DNA from: Actinoplanes aureus
GTDB taxonomy: Bacteria; Actinomycetota; Actinomycetes; Mycobacteriales; Micromonosporaceae
Length of the DNA: 64,000 nt
Assembly (NCBI RefSeq): GCF_015704865.1
Contig: NZ_JADQTO010000010.1
Coordinates: forward strand, 1-64,000
Reading direction: 5' to 3'
Position 1 is the first letter of the stretch. Each line of letters starts with the position of its first letter. Positions 54,337-63,376 of this stretch are shown in pieces. The notes below the pieces were generated by a model. It ran no database searches, was not told the origin of the DNA, and saw nothing but the letters and a program-made list of their open reading frames with translations. The position numbers and the translations under genes are program-made.

Positions 54337-54725
54337 TGGCCGGCGCCGCACTCATCACCTGGCTGATCACCGCAACCGGAGGGTTCGTCCTGCTCGCCCG
54401 CTGGGTCGCGAAAGGCGGTCACCATCCGGACAGCGGGTCCCGGCTGGCGCCGGGGCTGGTCTTCGGCCACTTCGCGCTGGCGGTGATCGGGCTGCTGGTC
54501 TGGATCGGCTACCTGGTGTGGGACAACCGGACGCTGGCCTGGACGGCCTTCGGGCTGCTGCTGCCGGTGGCGCTGCTCGGGTTCGCGATGTTCGCCCGCT
54601 GGTTGCCGGCCCGGCACGGCGACCGCGCGGAAGCGCACTTCCCGGTCGCGGTGGTGGCCGGGCACGGGCTGTTCGCGGTCGCCACGCTGGTGCTGGTGCT
54701 GCTGGTCGCGGTAGAGGTGAGCTGA
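54336..54725 (+). CDS. Four-helix membrane protein of unknown function
   Basis: A 129-residue membrane protein with four hydrophobic segments. Several His residues lie near the helix ends (GGHHPDSG, FGHFALAV, ARHGDRAEAHF, AGHGLFAV). Alternating His in membrane helices could bind heme or metal, which is not proven. The ATG overlaps the DUF2231 stop (TGATG) and the next ATG starts one base after its TGA, so the three genes are coupled. Confidence 0.7.
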   Translation: MAGAALITWLITATGGFVLLARWVAKGGHHPDSGSRLAPGLVFGHFALAVIGLLVWIGYLVWDNRTLAWTAFGLLLPVALLGFAMFARWLPARHGDRAEAHFPVAVVAGHGLFAVATLVLVLLVAVEVS

Positions 54726-54726
54726 G

Positions 54727-55932
54727 ATGCACGTCATCGTGGGCGCGTCACTGACCGGGGCCAAGGCGGCCGAGGAGTTGCGCGCGGCCGGCTACACCGG
54801 CCCGATCATGCTGATCGGGGAGGAGAGCGAGCGACCGTACGAGCGGCCGCCGCTGTCCAAGGAGTACCTGCTGGGCACCGCGCCCCGGGAGAAGGCGTAC
54901 GTGCACGACGCCGGCTGGTACGCCGCACACGATGTGGACCTGCGACTCGGGGTACGGGCGACCGGCCTCGACCCGGCCGCACACACCGTCATCCTGGCCG
55001 GCGGCGAGTCCGTCACCTACGACCGGCTGCTGCTCGCCACCGGCTCGCGGGTACGCCTCCTCGACGTGCCGGGGGCCGAACACGCGGGCGTACGGTATCT
55101 GCGCTCGCTGCCCGACGCCGACCGCCTGCTGGACGACCTGCCCGCGGCCCGCCGGGTCGTGGTGATCGGCGCCGGTTGGATCGGCCTGGAAGCGACCGCG
55201 GCGGCCCGCGCGCACGGCGCCGAGGTGACCGTGGTCGAGCAGGACCGGGCGCCGCTGCGCCGGATCCTCGGCGACGAGATCGCCGAGGTCTTCACCGCCC
55301 TGCACCGCGCGCACGGGGTGACGTTCCGGTTCGGAGCGGCGGTACGCGAGATCCGCGACTCCGCGGTCGTCCTCACCGACGGCACGGAGTTGCCCGCCGA
55401 CCTGGTGCTGGCCGGCGTCGGGGTCACGCCCGCCACCGAACTGGCGGAGCGCGCCGGGCTGGCCGTCGACAACGGCGTGGTGGTCGACGCCGGCCTGCGT
55501 ACCAGCGATCCGGACATCTTCGCCGCCGGTGACGTGGCAGCGATCGAGCATCCACTGCTCGGCCGGCGGATCCGGGTGGAGCACTGGGCCAACGCGCAGG
55601 ACGGCGGCCGGGCCGCCGCCCGCGCCATGCTCGGCGAGGCGGTGCGCTACGACCGGGTGCCGTACTTCTTTACCGACCAGTACGAGCGGGGCATGGAGTA
55701 CGCGGGCTGGGTGGAGACCGGCGGCTACGAGCGGGTCGTCCTCCGCGGCGACCCGGCCGGGCCGTTCCTGGCCTTCTGGGTCGCCGGCGGCCACGTGCTG
55801 GCCGGCCTGAACGCCGACGTCTGGGAGGTACAGGACGACATCCAGGCGCTGGTCCGGGCCGGCTGGGCCGGCCGCGCGGTCGACGAGCAAGCGCTGGCCG
55901 ACCCGGCGGTGTCCCTCGCCGAACTGCTCTAG
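54727..55932 (+). CDS. FAD-dependent ferredoxin/rubredoxin reductase-like protein
   Basis: A 401-residue flavoprotein of the BenA/AlkT-type reductase family. The FAD-binding N-terminus reads VIVGASLTGAKAAEELR; the first Gly-rich loop has GxSxxG in place of GxGxxG, as often seen in this group. The NAD(P) site is VVVIGAGWIGLEA and the second FAD motif is DIFAAGDVA. The C-terminal reductase domain is complete. Such enzymes pass electrons from NAD(P)H to a ferredoxin or rubredoxin. No ferredoxin gene adjoins it; the two membrane proteins just upstream could be the acceptors. Confidence 0.88.
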   Translation: MHVIVGASLTGAKAAEELRAAGYTGPIMLIGEESERPYERPPLSKEYLLGTAPREKAYVHDAGWYAAHDVDLRLGVRATGLDPAAHTVILAGGESVTYDRLLLATGSRVRLLDVPGAEHAGVRYLRSLPDADRLLDDLPAARRVVVIGAGWIGLEATAAARAHGAEVTVVEQDRAPLRRILGDEIAEVFTALHRAHGVTFRFGAAVREIRDSAVVLTDGTELPADLVLAGVGVTPATELAERAGLAVDNGVVVDAGLRTSDPDIFAAGDVAAIEHPLLGRRIRVEHWANAQDGGRAAARAMLGEAVRYDRVPYFFTDQYERGMEYAGWVETGGYERVVLRGDPAGPFLAFWVAGGHVLAGLNADVWEVQDDIQALVRAGWAGRAVDEQALADPAVSLAELL

Positions 55933-55934
55933 AT

Positions 55935-56234
55935 CTAGCCTTCGACGGTGGTCAGGTCGGCCAGGCCGGCGATGGTCAGGAGCGGGGCCAGCAACGGGCC
56001 GGCCACCAGCTGGATACGTTCGACGTGTTCGAAGAGGGCGGCCAGCCCGGCGCTGTCGATGTACTCCACCCGGGTGAGGTCGACCACCAGCTGATCGCTA
56101 CCGGCGCGCCCGAGCGCCTCGGCGAGGGCGGCCGCGAAAGTGCCCGCGTTGCTCATGTCGATCTCGCCGACAGGAGTCAGAACCATGACTCCGTCAGAGC
56201 GCGGACCGGTGGTGAGGCTGAGCTGGGTGGTCAT
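55935..56234 (-). CDS. STAS-domain anti-sigma factor antagonist
   Basis: A 99-residue single STAS domain. The phosphorylatable Ser is present in VEYIDSAGLAAL. Its ATG overlaps the stop of the giant kinase/phosphatase gene by four bases (ATGA), so the two proteins are made together. It should be the partner whose phosphorylation state is set by the RsbW-like and SpoIIE-like domains of that protein, as in RsbV/RsbW/RsbU switches. Confidence 0.9.
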   Translation of the reverse strand: MTTQLSLTTGPRSDGVMVLTPVGEIDMSNAGTFAAALAEALGRAGSDQLVVDLTRVEYIDSAGLAALFEHVERIQLVAGPLLAPLLTIAGLADLTTVEG

Positions 56235-59200
56235 GGGCTGATCCTTGCCTGCATCTCAACGGTGGTGCCGGCCAGGCCGGTGGTGACGGTGACTTCCTGC
56301 ATCAGAGCACGCATGAGCATCAGCCCGCGCCCCCGGTGAGTGTCCAGCGCGGACTGCGGGATTTTCCATCGACCACTGTCCACGACGACCAGACGCAAAT
56401 CCTCGACGGTGGCGGTCGCGCTCAGCCGGATCCGGCCGGCCGGCGCGTCGCGGTGCCCGTGCTCGATGGCGTTGGCGCACGCCTCGCCGGCGGCGACCAG
56501 CACGTTCTGGGCCATGATCCGGTCGACCCCGCAGAGCTCGAGCCAGCCGCGCAGGGCACCGCGCACCTGGGCCAGGCGTGCCGCGTCGGCGGGGAACTCG
56601 ATCTCCAGGGGCGCGGGGTGGCGGTACAGCAGCAGGGCGACGTCGTCGTCGTAGCCGTCGGCCGGGGCCAGCCGGGTCATCACGTCGTCGGCGAGTTCCT
56701 CGACGGGTGTGCGCTGGCCGGCCTGGATGGCGGCCGTGGCCCGCTCGATACCGGCGCTGACCGGGTACCGGCGGCGTTCGACAAGCCCGTCGGTGTAGAG
56801 CATGAGGGTGGCTCGGGGCGGGACGGTGAACTCGGCCTCGGTCCGGGGGCCGTCGGAGCTGACCGCGATCGGGCGGGACTGTCCCCGATCCAGCAGGTGC
56901 GGTGCGCCGGCGGCGTCGACCACGACCGCCGGCGGGTGGCCCGCGCTGGAGTAGCGCAGGTGCCCGGTGCCGGGGTCCAGGACACCGCAGAAGACGGTGG
57001 CGCAGGGCGCTCCGGGCAGCTGTGCGGCGAACCGGTCCAGGGCGGTCAGCGTCTGCGCCGGGCTGGCGAACTGGAGCAGCAGGGCCCGGCAGGCGCTGCG
57101 CAGCTGCCCCATCACCGTGGCGGCCGGCAGACCGTGGCCGACACAGTCGCCGACCACGATCCCGATCCGGCCGTCCGGCAGTCGCACGGTGTCGTACCAG
57201 TCGCCGCCGACCTTGAGCGGGCGGGTGGCGGGCTCGTAGCGGACGGCGAAACCGATCGGCAGCTCGGCCGGGCCGAGGATGGCGCGTTGCAGGGCGAGCG
57301 CGGTCTCCCGCTGCTGGTCGATCTGGTGCACGCGGCGCAGGCCCTGACCGATGTGGCCGGCGAGCAGGGCCAGCAGCGTCCGGTCCTGCTCGGTGAACGG
57401 GCGCTTCTCGCCCAGCTCGACCCAGAGCACCAGGGTCCCCCGCGGATGTTCCAGCACGATCCCGGCGCCGGCCGTCCGCTCGGCCACCGGGGTGAGCAGC
57501 GGGCGGTCCCGCAGCGCGGTGAGGGTCTCCCGGCGCGCCTCAGGCAGCCCGGCCCAGCGCAGCCCGGGATCGGTCGCGGTCACGGCGGGGTCGGCGGAGT
57601 CGTCCTCGAAGACCGCGGCGAGCACGTACCTCGCGTGCCACAGCTCGTGCAGCTCGTCGAGGGCGCCGCGCAGGCCGTCGGCGAGGTCGTCGGCCTCGGA
57701 CAGGCGCAGGCTGAGCCCGGCCAGCGCGCTCTCCCGCTGGATCGCGTAGTGCTCGTCGGTGACGTCACGGAAGGTGCCGACGATGACCCGGCGCCCGTTG
57801 TCCGGGTCGACCACCTGGTTGAAGGCGGCCGCGGCCCACAGGCGGTGCCCGTCGCGGTGGTCCACCGGGATGGTGTAGCTGCCGTGGGTCTGCCGCAGCA
57901 GGGTGGCGAAGGCGTCGGCGACCAGCTGGTACGCCTCGGCGTCGACCTCCTCCCGCGGCCACCAGGGATGGATCGGGGCGTACGGCAGGCCCTCCGGACC
58001 GAAGCCGAGGATGTCGGTGAACGCGGCGTTGATCTCGATGACCGCGCCGTTCTCGTCGCAGACGAAGAACGCCTCCTGGAGCGAGTCGACGAGCGCGGTA
58101 CGCCACCGGGCGTGATGGGTGCGCAGCCGGGCGAGTTCGACGTTCGCGCGCACCCGGGCGAGCAACTCGGCGGCGGAAAACGGCTTGACCAGATAGTCGT
58201 CGGCGCCGGCCTCCAGGCCCTCGATCGAGGCCTCCTCCCCGGCCCGGGCCGACAGCAGCAGCACCGGGGTGCCGGCGGTACGCGGATCGGCGCGCAGGGC
58301 GGCGACCAGTTGCAGACCGTCCAGGCGGGGCATCATCACGTCGCTGACCACGAGGTCGTAGGTGTCGACGCGGACCGCCACCAGCGCCTCCTGGCCGTCG
58401 CGGACCGCGTCGACCCGGTGCCCGGCGGTGCGCAGCAGCCGGACCAGGTAGTCGCGCATGTCCGCGTTGTCGTCGGCGACCAGCACCTTCACCGGGTTGG
58501 CGTTCGCCGGGGCGGGCGAGGCCACCTCGGGACGCTCCACGCCGTTCGGCAGCCAGCGGAGCGCCTCCTGCACGTACGGATCGGCGGTGGCCGACACGGC
58601 GACCGCCCCGGCGGCCGGGCCCAGCGAGTCGGCCGGCAAGTGACCGGCGCCGAACGGCAGCCGGATGGTGAAGACGGTCCCTTTGCCGACCTCGCTGTCC
58701 GCGGTGATCGTGCCGCCGTGCTGCGCCACCAGCTCCTTCACCAGGGCCAGGCCGATGCCGCTGCCCTCGTTGGAGCGCGATCGGGCGTTCTCGATGCGGT
58801 GGAACCGTTCGAACAGCCGGGGCATCTCCTTCTCCGCCACACCGATGCCGGTGTCGGCGACGGTGACGACCGCCTGACCCTCCTCGGCGCGCACCGCCAC
58901 CCGGACCGAACCCTCGAAGGTGAACTTGAGCGCGTTGCTGAGCAGGTTGAGGACGACCTTCTCCCACATGCCGCGGTCGATGTAGACCGCCGGGGACAGC
59001 GGTGGGCAGTCCACCTCGAACGCCAGCCCGGCCCGATCGACGGCCGACCGGAAGGCGCTGGCCAGCTCGGCCGTGCTGACGCCCAGATCGACCGGCTCGT
59101 ACCGCGCCTGCATCCGGCCCGCCTCGATGCGGGAGAAGTCCAGCAGGGTGTTGACCAGCTTGCCGAGCCGCAGCGCGTTGCGGTTGATCACGTCGAGCTC

Positions 59201-60364
59201 TTCGCGGACCCGCTCGTTGGCGTCGCCGAGGTAGGCGCGCAGCTCCTGCACCGGGCCCATGATCAGGGTCAGCGGGGTACGGAACTCGTGGCTGATGTTG
59301 GAGAAGAACGCGGTCTTGGCCCGGTCCAGCTCGGCCAGTTCCTCGGCCCGCCGCTGCTGTGCCTGGTAGCTGCGGGCACTCGCGATCCCGGCCGCCACGT
59401 GCCCGGCGGCCAGCTCGACGAACCCCCGGTACGCATGGTCCAGCGCGCGATACCGGTTCAGGGCCGCCACCAGAAAGCCGTACGGTGCGGCGCCCTGTCG
59501 CAGCAGCGGCACCAGCAGCGCCTGCGTGGGCGGCTCCGGCCAGTCACCGCCGGGCAGACCGGCGTCGTCCAGGTCGACGAGTGCGGATTCAGCCCGGGCC
59601 AGCGTCGCCGCCGGCCAGACCTCCCCGGCACCCTCGATCCCGACGGTGAGCGGGGCGGCCGGATGCCCGGCCGGAATGCCGGTTGCCGCCGCCAGCCGGG
59701 CCCGGCCGTCGTCCTGGAACAGGTAGGTCAGGGTGAAGGGCAGGTCGCGCGGGTTACGGCTGAGCTGCTGGCCGACGAAGGTGAGCATCTCCAGCTCGGT
59801 GCGGACCACGCTGGGATCCGAGCCGAGGTCACGCAGGGTCGCCATGCGCCGCTCGCCGAGGACCCGCTCGGTCTCCTCGCTGACCACGCAGAGCATGCCG
59901 ACGAGCGCGCCGTCGTCGTCACGCAGCGGGCTGTAGGAAAACGTGTGGTACGACTCTTCCCGGTACCCGGAGCGCTCCAGGAACAGCAGCAGCGCCTCGT
60001 CCCAGGTCGCCTGCCCGGTACCGAGCACCGTGGCGATCCGCGGGCCGATGTCGTCCCAGATCTCCGCCCAGACCTCGCTCGCCCGCCGGCCGAGCGCCCA
60101 CGGATATTTCCGGCCCAGCGTGTCGCGGCGGTAGGCGGCGTTGCAGAAGAAGGTCAGCTCCGGTCCCCACGCCATCCACATCGGGAACCGGGAGGACAGC
60201 AGGATGCTGACCGCGGTCTGGAGGCTCTGCGGCCAGCCGGCCGGCGGTCCCAGTGGCGTCGACTCCCAGTCCACCGCGGCGAGATCCCGGCCGACCTCCC
60301 CACCACCGGTGAAGACGTCGATCCCCGCAGTGGGAAGCCGATCGTGGCCAGTGCCGCCCATCAC
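56231..60364 (-). CDS. Hybrid histidine kinase fused to SpoIIE phosphatase and RsbW-like kinase
   Basis: A 1377-residue multidomain regulator with no membrane helices. Approximate order: PAS-like region (30-185), GAF (195-345), HisKA with His359 in ISHEFRTPLTLI, histidine-kinase ATPase (465-580; GSGIGLALVKELV), receiver domain with Asp675 (SDVMMP), PAS (755-880), GAF (885-1025), SpoIIE/PP2C phosphatase (1040-1235; VVGDCVGHGLPAA around 1073), then an RsbW-type HATPase (about 1245-1377; EACANAIEHGH). It can thus sense signals, do phosphorelay, dephosphorylate a STAS protein and phosphorylate it. The coupled STAS gene is next. No sigma-B gene is adjacent, so the controlled sigma factor is elsewhere. 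Confidence 0.9.
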   Translation of the reverse strand: MMGGTGHDRLPTAGIDVFTGGGEVGRDLAAVDWESTPLGPPAGWPQSLQTAVSILLSSRFPMWMAWGPELTFFCNAAYRRDTLGRKYPWALGRRASEVWAEIWDDIGPRIATVLGTGQATWDEALLLFLERSGYREESYHTFSYSPLRDDDGALVGMLCVVSEETERVLGERRMATLRDLGSDPSVVRTELEMLTFVGQQLSRNPRDLPFTLTYLFQDDGRARLAAATGIPAGHPAAPLTVGIEGAGEVWPAATLARAESALVDLDDAGLPGGDWPEPPTQALLVPLLRQGAAPYGFLVAALNRYRALDHAYRGFVELAAGHVAAGIASARSYQAQQRRAEELAELDRAKTAFFSNISHEFRTPLTLIMGPVQELRAYLGDANERVREELDVINRNALRLGKLVNTLLDFSRIEAGRMQARYEPVDLGVSTAELASAFRSAVDRAGLAFEVDCPPLSPAVYIDRGMWEKVVLNLLSNALKFTFEGSVRVAVRAEEGQAVVTVADTGIGVAEKEMPRLFERFHRIENARSRSNEGSGIGLALVKELVAQHGGTITADSEVGKGTVFTIRLPFGAGHLPADSLGPAAGAVAVSATADPYVQEALRWLPNGVERPEVASPAPANANPVKVLVADDNADMRDYLVRLLRTAGHRVDAVRDGQEALVAVRVDTYDLVVSDVMMPRLDGLQLVAALRADPRTAGTPVLLLSARAGEEASIEGLEAGADDYLVKPFSAAELLARVRANVELARLRTHHARWRTALVDSLQEAFFVCDENGAVIEINAAFTDILGFGPEGLPYAPIHPWWPREEVDAEAYQLVADAFATLLRQTHGSYTIPVDHRDGHRLWAAAAFNQVVDPDNGRRVIVGTFRDVTDEHYAIQRESALAGLSLRLSEADDLADGLRGALDELHELWHARYVLAAVFEDDSADPAVTATDPGLRWAGLPEARRETLTALRDRPLLTPVAERTAGAGIVLEHPRGTLVLWVELGEKRPFTEQDRTLLALLAGHIGQGLRRVHQIDQQRETALALQRAILGPAELPIGFAVRYEPATRPLKVGGDWYDTVRLPDGRIGIVVGDCVGHGLPAATVMGQLRSACRALLLQFASPAQTLTALDRFAAQLPGAPCATVFCGVLDPGTGHLRYSSAGHPPAVVVDAAGAPHLLDRGQSRPIAVSSDGPRTEAEFTVPPRATLMLYTDGLVERRRYPVSAGIERATAAIQAGQRTPVEELADDVMTRLAPADGYDDDVALLLYRHPAPLEIEFPADAARLAQVRGALRGWLELCGVDRIMAQNVLVAAGEACANAIEHGHRDAPAGRIRLSATATVEDLRLVVVDSGRWKIPQSALDTHRGRGLMLMRALMQEVTVTTGLAGTTVEMQARISP

Positions 60365-60440
60365 CTACGCGTTCTCCCCACCACAGCCACGCCCGGACCC
60401 GTACCGAACGGTAGCGTGCCCGGGCCCCACTCGCCTCACC

Positions 60441-60611
60441 TCAGGGGGTGAACGACGTTCGGGTCCGGCGGCAGTCGCGGGCCAGCGGGACCGCCCAGAC
60501 CGAGACCAGGGCCAGCGCGAGCACGACCGGGCGCGGGCCGGCGTCGGCGTGAATGAGCAGGGCGAGCAGCCATGGGGCCACCACGAGCGTACGCAGCATC
60601 AGGCAAGGCAT
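60441..60611 (-). CDS. Small two-helix membrane protein
   Basis: About 56 residues from the ATG at 60611, preceded by GGAGGGG; a longer GTG start at 60650 is possible. Two hydrophobic segments (MLRTLVVAPWLLALLIH and PVVLALALVSVWAVPLA) flank a short loop, and the C-terminus is basic. It follows the short histidine kinase on the same strand. Function unknown. Confidence 0.45.
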   Translation of the reverse strand: MPCLMLRTLVVAPWLLALLIHADAGPRPVVLALALVSVWAVPLARDCRRTRTSFTP

Positions 60612-60666
60612 GCGGGTCGTGTTCCCCTCCGCGCGGCCCGCCGGGGCCACCCGTGGCCCGCCCAGG

Positions 60667-61317
60667 TCACCGGCGGTAGCGCGGCAGCCCGACCTCGACG
60701 CAGAGTCCGGCCGGTGACATCGCCCGGGCCCGGATCGTGCCGCCGCGCGCGGCGACGAGCTGGCGAACCACCCAGAGCCCCAGGCCGCGGTCGGTGAGGG
60801 GTGGGGTGCGGCGGTTCAGCGCCGACATCAGTGCCGGTGTCGGTGCACCCGGGTCGATGACGGCCAGGCGCAGCCTGCGGCCCCAGCGGCGGGCGACGAG
60901 CCGGACCGGCCCGGTGGAGTGCCGGGTCGCGTTGCCGATCAGGTTGATCAGGATCTGCCGGGTGTGCTCGGGATGCACCGGCCACTGACCGGCGGCCCGG
61001 CTGACCAGCAGGCCGAGCCGCTCGGACGGGGCGGTGGCGGCCACGCCCGGCAGGGTGTCCGCCAGCGGGACAGCGGTCGCCGGTGCCGCTGCCAGCCCGG
61101 TCGCGGCCGACGCCGCCTGTCCGAGAATGGCCTGCGCGTACGCCGCGTGCTCGGCGGCCAGCCGGGCCAGTTCGCCGCGCCGTGGTTCCGGTTGGTCCTG
61201 CTCCAGCGCGCGGACCAGCGCGGTAAGCGTCGCTATCGGTGGCCGCAACTCGTGACAGACACTGCGTACCAGAAACATGTCCGGATCGGGCGCACGACGG
61301 GGACGGATCAGGCGCAT
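60667..61317 (-). CDS. Compact histidine kinase
   Basis: A 216-residue kinase from the ATG at 61317. The H-box is near the N-terminus (His22 in VCHELRPPIATL). The HATPase domain has an N-box (LINLIGNATRHS), then RGLGLWVVRQLVAARGG. There is no sensor domain or membrane helix, so the signal must come from a partner protein. It is divergent from the response regulator at 61348 with only 30 bases between the start codons, suggesting a cognate pair with a shared promoter region. Confidence 0.8.
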   Translation of the reverse strand: MRLIRPRRAPDPDMFLVRSVCHELRPPIATLTALVRALEQDQPEPRRGELARLAAEHAAYAQAILGQAASAATGLAAAPATAVPLADTLPGVAATAPSERLGLLVSRAAGQWPVHPEHTRQILINLIGNATRHSTGPVRLVARRWGRRLRLAVIDPGAPTPALMSALNRRTPPLTDRGLGLWVVRQLVAARGGTIRARAMSPAGLCVEVGLPRYRR

Positions 61318-61347
61318 GAGTCGGCTTCCGGCGGGCATCCGTCCGGC

Positions 61348-61983
61348 ATGGGCAAAACGGTTCGGGTGGCGATCATCGATGACCATGATCTGTTCGTCCG
61401 CGGTCTGGAGCTGCTGCTGCCCGAGGTGAGCGAGGGCCGCGCTCGGGTGGTGGCGAGCACCGGCGACGCCGCGTACGCGGTGAGCCTGGTCCGGCACGCG
61501 GTGCCGGACCTGGTGCTGGCGGACATCCACATGCCACGGCCCGGCGGCATCCAGTCGATCACCGCGATCCGGCGGGCGGCGCCACGGGTACGGGTGCTTG
61601 CGATGTCCGGCGACGACGATCCGTCGGTGGCGGTCGAGGCGTTACGTGCCGGTGCGGTGGGATTCCTGCCGAAGAGCAGCGAACCCGCCGGCCTGCTGCC
61701 GCTGCTGCTCGTCGCGGTGGACGGCTGGGCGGTGATGCCGGCGGGCCTGTTGCCGTCGCTGACCGGCACTCCGGCCCTCCACCCGGCGGCGGATCTGCTC
61801 AACGAGGCCGACCGGCGGCTGCTGCGCCTGATCGCCGGCGGCGCGTCGACCGGGGCGATAGCGGACGAGCTGCACGTGTCCGACCGTACGGTCAAGCGCC
61901 TGACTGCGACGTTGTTGCGCAAGCTGCGGGTGTCGAGCCGGACCGAGGCGGCCGCGCTCGCCGGCAGCGCCGGCCTGCTGTAG
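61348..61983 (+). CDS. NarL/FixJ-type response regulator
   Basis: A 211-residue regulator. The receiver domain has IIDDHDLFVRGLELLL with the acidic pair, the phospho-acceptor Asp59 in LADIHMPRPGG, and a Lys in LPKSSEP. The C-terminal LuxR-type HTH is complete (LRLIAGGASTGAIADELHVS and DRTVKRLTATLLRKL). The partner kinase is probably the divergent 60667-61317 gene. The ATG at 61348 lies 30 bases from the kinase start. Confidence 0.88.
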   Translation: MGKTVRVAIIDDHDLFVRGLELLLPEVSEGRARVVASTGDAAYAVSLVRHAVPDLVLADIHMPRPGGIQSITAIRRAAPRVRVLAMSGDDDPSVAVEALRAGAVGFLPKSSEPAGLLPLLLVAVDGWAVMPAGLLPSLTGTPALHPAADLLNEADRRLLRLIAGGASTGAIADELHVSDRTVKRLTATLLRKLRVSSRTEAAALAGSAGLL

Positions 61984-62020
61984 CGAAACATGCGGCGGCG
62001 GATTCCCGGATCTCGATGGA

Positions 62021-63256
62021 TTAACCCAGCGTCCGGCTCAGCAGAAACAGATTGAGCGCGATGATCAGGGCGGCCACCACGACGGCGACCGCTGTCGTGA
62101 TCGGATGGTTGGCGTGCTCGCCCAGCACGTCCCGCCGCCGGGTCAGCCAGATCAGCGGCACCAGGGCGAACGGCACGCCGAACGAGAGCACCACCTGCGA
62201 CCAGACCAGGGCGACGGTCGGGTCGACACCGAGCAGCAGCACGATCATCGCCGGGGCCATGGTGAGCAGGCGGCGCAGGGTCAGCGGGATGCCGCGCCCG
62301 ATGAAGCCGCGCATGACCACCTGCCCGGCGTAGGTGCCGACGCTGGACGAGGCGAAGCCGGAGGCGAGCAGGGCGACGGCGAACGCGAGGGCGGCCGGCT
62401 GGTCCAGGACCACGCCGAGTCCGTGGTGGATGCCTTCCAGGGTGTCCGTGCCGGCGATCCCGGAGCCGTGGAACAGGCTCGCCGCGATCAGCAGCATGGC
62501 CAGGTTCACCAGGCCGGCGGCGCCGAGCGCGAGGATCGTGTCGGCCCGCTGGTAGCGCAGAGCGGAGGCCCGGCGTCGCCGGTCGCTGACCGCACGGTTG
62601 GTGGTCAGCGCGGAGTGCAGGTAGATGACGTGCGGCATGACCGTGGCACCGAGGATGCCGGTGGCCAGGACCATGCTGTCGGTGCCGGCGAAGGACGGCA
62701 CCAGCCCGGTGGCGGCCTCCCGGGCGTCGACGCCGGAGCGCAGTCCGGTGTAGAGGAACCCGAGCGCGATCACGCCGAGCAGCCCGGTGATCGCGGTCTC
62801 GAACCGGCGGGCGCCACGGCTGTGCAGGCCGAGCAGCGCGAACGCGACCACACAGGTGATCAGGCCACCGATCGGCAGAGGGATGCCGAACAGCAGGTAC
62901 AGGGCGATCGCCCCGCCGATGATCTCGGCCAGGTCGGTGGCCATGGCGACCAGCTCGGCCTGCACCCAGAGCCCGGCGTTGACCGGCCGGGGCAGCCGCT
63001 CCCGGCACCACTGCGGCAGGTCGCGGCCGGTCACCAGGCCGAGCTTGGCGGAGAGGGACTGGATCAGGATGGCCATCAGGTTGGCCGCGACGATCACCCA
63101 GACCAGCTGGTAGCCGAAGGTCGCTCCGCCGGTGAAGTTGGTGGCGAAGTTGCCGGGGTCGGCGTACGCGATCGCGGCCACGAAGGCCGGACCGAACCAC
63201 GGGGCCACCCGTACCAGCCGGTCGCGCAGCGGTACTGCCAGATCGAGAACCACCAT
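62021..63256 (-). CDS. mntH: Nramp-family divalent metal (Mn2+/Fe2+) transporter
   Basis: A 411-residue transporter with eleven predicted helices. The first-helix motif is ADPGN and the helix-6 motif is ATVMPHVIYLHS, matching metal-binding residues of Nramp proteins. It imports Mn2+ or Fe2+ with protons. The ATG at 63256 has no strong ribosome site. It is divergent from a manganese catalase gene with 120 bases between starts, so its main job may be to supply Mn for that enzyme. No MntR-type palindrome was obvious in the gap. Confidence 0.9.
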   Translation of the reverse strand: MVVLDLAVPLRDRLVRVAPWFGPAFVAAIAYADPGNFATNFTGGATFGYQLVWVIVAANLMAILIQSLSAKLGLVTGRDLPQWCRERLPRPVNAGLWVQAELVAMATDLAEIIGGAIALYLLFGIPLPIGGLITCVVAFALLGLHSRGARRFETAITGLLGVIALGFLYTGLRSGVDAREAATGLVPSFAGTDSMVLATGILGATVMPHVIYLHSALTTNRAVSDRRRRASALRYQRADTILALGAAGLVNLAMLLIAASLFHGSGIAGTDTLEGIHHGLGVVLDQPAALAFAVALLASGFASSSVGTYAGQVVMRGFIGRGIPLTLRRLLTMAPAMIVLLLGVDPTVALVWSQVVLSFGVPFALVPLIWLTRRRDVLGEHANHPITTAVAVVVAALIIALNLFLLSRTLG

Positions 63257-63376
63257 GCGCCGGGGGTTGCCCGCGCCGGGCGGCCCACCCAGGCCGCGAA
63301 TGACCCCGCAAGGCCGGAGAACCGGGTAGCCAGAGCTCGTGCCGCACTCCCCCGCACCCCCCGAGAGGAGCAACCG

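Noticed and set aside
56336..60451. A 1371-codon open frame on the plus strand opposite the hybrid kinase
   Set aside because: It is antisense to a gene with eight clear domains, and its translation is rich in Arg, Gly and Val with no family features.
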